Assembly (NCBI GenBank): GCA_045116915.1
Contig: JBGUMQ010000089.1
Coordinates: forward strand, 1 to 7,533
DNA: 7,533 nt
Origin: UBA9732 sp045116915
GTDB lineage: Bacteria > Spirochaetota > Spirochaetia > Sphaerochaetales > Sphaerochaetaceae
Reading direction: 5' to 3'
In this document: positions 5,914 through 7,533 of the stretch, piece by piece
How the letters are laid out: each line of letters starts with the position of its first letter
Numbering within the stretch: the first letter of the stretch is position 1
The notes under the pieces: model-generated
What the model saw: only the letters and a program-made list of their open reading frames with translations
The model's database searches: none
Told to the model about the DNA's origin: nothing
Made by a program: the position numbers and the translations under genes

Positions 5914-5958
5914 GGATCCGGCGCCGTCCGGAGGAATCCGGAATGATGCGGCGGATCC
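5914..5958 (-). repeat. Nested inverted repeats in the tmk leader
   Basis: An outer pair GGATCCG (5914-5920) / CGGATCC (5952-5958) flanks an inner pair of TCCGGA palindromes (5927-5932 and 5937-5942) around a 4-nt loop. Both lie in the leader transcribed from the predicted tmk promoter (start near 5969), just upstream of the tmk Shine-Dalgarno (5908-5902). In RNA they could form an imperfect long stem-loop. There is no T-tract on either side, so this is not an intrinsic terminator. The role is unknown; a translational or stability element is possible. Confidence 0.45.
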
Positions 5959-5975
5959 GGGTGTTCTCTACATGA

Positions 5976-6005
5976 AATATACACGCAAAAGGGGTGAGAT
6001 TTCAA
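5976..6005 (-). promoter_or_regulatory. Predicted sigma-70-type promoter of tmk
   Basis: On the minus strand, TTGAAA (6005-6000) and TATATT (5981-5976) are separated by 18 bp. A start near 5969 would give tmk a leader of about 71 nt that includes the nested inverted repeats. The promoter lies back-to-back with the rightward promoter of the tamB-like gene; the two -35 regions are only about 10 bp apart. The divergent pair could be co-regulated. Confidence 0.5.
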
Positions 6006-6015
6006 TCAATGCCTG

Positions 6016-6044
6016 TTTCCTTGACCGGGCCCGGCTGTTATAAT
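6016..6044 (+). promoter_or_regulatory. Consensus extended -10 promoter of the tamB-like gene, giving a leaderless mRNA
   Basis: TGT precedes a perfect TATAAT (6039-6044), making a full extended -10 element. A weak T-rich hexamer TTTCCT (6016-6021) lies 17 bp upstream. The TTGACC at 6021-6026 is only 12 bp from the -10 and is not usable as a -35. Transcription should start at 6051-6052, which is at or one base before the ATG. No Shine-Dalgarno sequence lies upstream of this ATG. Confidence 0.7.
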
Positions 6045-6051
6045 CGTATCG

Positions 6052-7533
6052 ATGAAATTCCGAAGGACAGCCTCATCCGTCATCGCCTCTGTAGCGCTTG
6101 TGCTGGCGGTCGTCATGACCGTGGTCTTCTTCAGGCTGTCCGCATTCGGCATCGACCGGGTGCGCGATCTCGTGAGGTCGGTCCTTCCGTCCGGCGACAG
6201 CGGGATAGGCATCACCGCCGACGGCATGGAGAGCACCCTGATGAAGCGCATCACCATCAACGGCGTGAGCGTGACGGCCGGGGACAGGCAGGTCGCATAC
6301 ATCCCCAGCGTGGACATCTCCATGACGCTGTGGGACGTGGTGCGCATCGCCGTCTGGAAGGGGGCCGCCCGCGTATCGGTCACGGCCAACGACCCGACGG
6401 TCACGGTGGATGACGAGGCGATCGCCGTATTCATGGATTTCATGAACGCGACGGGTGGGGAGCAGGCGCAGGCCGATGCCCCTTCGTCCGGCGGGAGCAT
6501 ATTCGACAATGTCGGCATCTCGGTCTCGGTCAGGAATCTTGGGGTCTCGGCGCAATACCAGGGCATCAGAGTGGAGGCCGGAGGGATCAACGCCGATGTG
6601 GCACTGGACTCCGGAATGGTGTTCTCCGGGGCGGACATAAACATGCCGCGGATCAAGGTTTCCGGAGCGGTCCCTGGCGGATCGGAGATAGTGGTGGAGG
6701 ACCTCAGGGGATCGGTCGACAGGGATTTCGGCGCACGGCTTTCCATCGCCGGGGCATCGTACCAGGCCATCGCATGGCTGACCGATCTGTCGGCGATTTC
6801 CACGCTTTCTGAAGATTCGATTTATGTGGCGCTGCATGCCCAGAACGCACGTGCGGATCTCAACGAGCTTGAGATCGACGCGGACTTCTCCGTCACCGAC
6901 GCCACGGTCTCGTTCGACTACGGTTTCAGCACCGGAAACATGACCGCGACCGCCCGGATCGAGGCCCTGTCCGGCAGGTACATCGATGCGTCGTTCAGCA
7001 TCGGGGGCCTTGCCGCAAGCGGTGCATACGACGGCATCAGGGAAATGACGGCGACAGCCGGTCTGAACTCGATCGATGGCTCATATCTGGATTACAAGCT
7101 TCATTCCGAAGGGGTATCCTTGAGTATGAGCCATGATTTCGAGACGGCCAGGACGCTAGGGCAGGCCGGGATGACGGTCCTCTCATTCTCCGGACTGGAG
7201 GAGGAAGGGCTTTCCGGACTTCGTGCATCCGATTTGTTCGCGGATGTCTCCTATTCTCCGTCTGGATTCGACCTGGTCCTCAGGTCGGCCATCGGCGGAC
7301 ACCACGACAACATGCTCACCGGGGACTTCGGCGCGGTGCTGGACGTCTCCCTGCAGACAAGCGATTTCAAGCGCATGGACTATGTCTCTGCGGACATATC
7401 GGACATAAGCCTGTCCTCGGTTCCCGGCACCGGCGCACTGTCGTTCAGGCTGAACGAGGACAGGAGCCTTGCCGCATCGTTCACTGTCGGCGACGACGCC
7501 AGCGGATCGGTCTCCTATTCCTCCGGGAACCTG
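6052..7533 (+). CDS. AsmA/TamB-like inner-membrane-anchored envelope protein, C-terminus beyond window
   Basis: The frame is open for 494 codons from ATG at 6052 to the last base of the window. A short basic N-terminus (KFRR) and a single hydrophobic segment (about residues 8-27) form an inner-membrane anchor. Residues about 51-110 follow the TamB N-terminal pattern: a GI.I...GMESTLM strand pair, then ITINGVSVTAGDR, then a strand series typical of AsmA-like proteins. The rest is low in cysteine and built of alternating polar/hydrophobic short strands rich in Gly, Ser, Asp and Val, as expected for a beta-taco groove crossing the periplasm. TamB proteins act with TamA/BamA in outer-membrane biogenesis or phospholipid transport, and are usually well over 1,000 aa, so less than half may be shown. 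The start is favoured because the next ATG (codon 22, 6115) would cut the membrane anchor. No ribosome binding site is present; a leaderless transcript is predicted. Divergence from tmk recalls Borrelia BB0793 (tmk) / BB0794 (TamB). An AsmA-family or other DUF748-like protein is the alternative. Confidence 0.75.
   Translation, partial: MKFRRTASSVIASVALVLAVVMTVVFFRLSAFGIDRVRDLVRSVLPSGDSGIGITADGMESTLMKRITINGVSVTAGDRQVAYIPSVDISMTLWDVVRIAVWKGAARVSVTANDPTVTVDDEAIAVFMDFMNATGGEQAQADAPSSGGSIFDNVGISVSVRNLGVSAQYQGIRVEAGGINADVALDSGMVFSGADINMPRIKVSGAVPGGSEIVVEDLRGSVDRDFGARLSIAGASYQAIAWLTDLSAISTLSEDSIYVALHAQNARADLNELEIDADFSVTDATVSFDYGFSTGNMTATARIEALSGRYIDASFSIGGLAASGAYDGIREMTATAGLNSIDGSYLDYKLHSEGVSLSMSHDFETARTLGQAGMTVLSFSGLEEEGLSGLRASDLFADVSYSPSGFDLVLRSAIGGHHDNMLTGDFGAVLDVSLQTSDFKRMDYVSADISDISLSSVPGTGALSFRLNEDRSLAASFTVGDDASGSVSYSSGNL

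Noticed and set aside
5283..5975. Plus-strand open frame of 230 codons opposite tmk
   Set aside because: It mirrors the tmk coding sequence, including its leader repeats, and shows no independent motif.
5898..6005. N-terminal extension of Tmk to an upstream start at 6005
   Set aside because: The 36 extra residues cover the promoter and leader repeats and match nothing in Tmk. The ATG at 5897 has GGAGGAG at good spacing.
6021..6026. TTGACC as the -35 of the tamB-like promoter
   Set aside because: It is only 12 bp from TATAAT, too close for sigma-70-type recognition; the extended -10 can work with a weak -35.
6006..6803. Minus-strand open frame of 265 codons opposite the tamB-like gene
   Set aside because: The Ser/Thr/Met/Pro-rich translation is the complement of the tamB-like frame. 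The plus frame has a consensus promoter, a membrane anchor and a continuous 494 codons.
1..7533. CRISPR array, insertion sequence, prophage, toxin-antitoxin or defence genes
   Set aside because: There are no regularly spaced repeats, transposase or integrase motifs, or small paired genes. The genes are housekeeping, transport and envelope functions with similar codon use throughout.

Overview
The window looks like chromosomal DNA of a diderm spirochaete, most likely of the Sphaerochaeta/Treponema type. The evidence is protein-level resemblance of the transporter and kinase, a TamB-like envelope gene that implies an outer membrane, and a G/C-rich third-position codon bias that leaves long empty antisense frames. 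The genus is an inference; no rRNA or other marker is present. Layout from left to right: positions 1-148 hold no gene I can support. A strong intrinsic terminator (149-176) closes a leftward (minus-strand) transport locus that fills 194-5117. In transcription order this locus is a two-domain ABC ATPase (5117-3582), two BPD_transp_2-type permeases (3585-2488 and 2491-1493) joined by 4-nt stop/start overlaps, and a BMP/PnrA-family substrate-binding protein (1399-194). The binding protein is last and appears to have its own promoter in the 93-nt gap. Together these four genes make one complete importer, probably for purine nucleosides or a related compound such as riboflavin; the sequence does not decide which. 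Upstream of it, in the same orientation, lies a thymidylate kinase gene (5897-5286). A 154-bp divergent intergenic region then separates tmk from a rightward gene (6052 to the window edge). That gene encodes an N-terminal membrane anchor followed by an AsmA/TamB-type beta-rich domain. Its C-terminus lies outside the window. The tmk/tamB neighbourhood recalls the Borrelia burgdorferi order tmk-tamB-bamA, so a bamA gene may follow. The genes are conventional, and I do not see a new multi-gene system. The observations most worth checking are: (1) a thymidylate kinase whose Walker A lysine is replaced by threonine; (2) a consensus extended -10 promoter placed so close to the tamB-like ATG that its mRNA should be leaderless; (3) an identical nine-base extended -10 element (TGCTAGAAT) in front of both transcription units of the transporter; (4) a structured leader and tandem repeats ahead of the ABC operon; and (5) degenerate ATPase motifs in the second nucleotide-binding domain.
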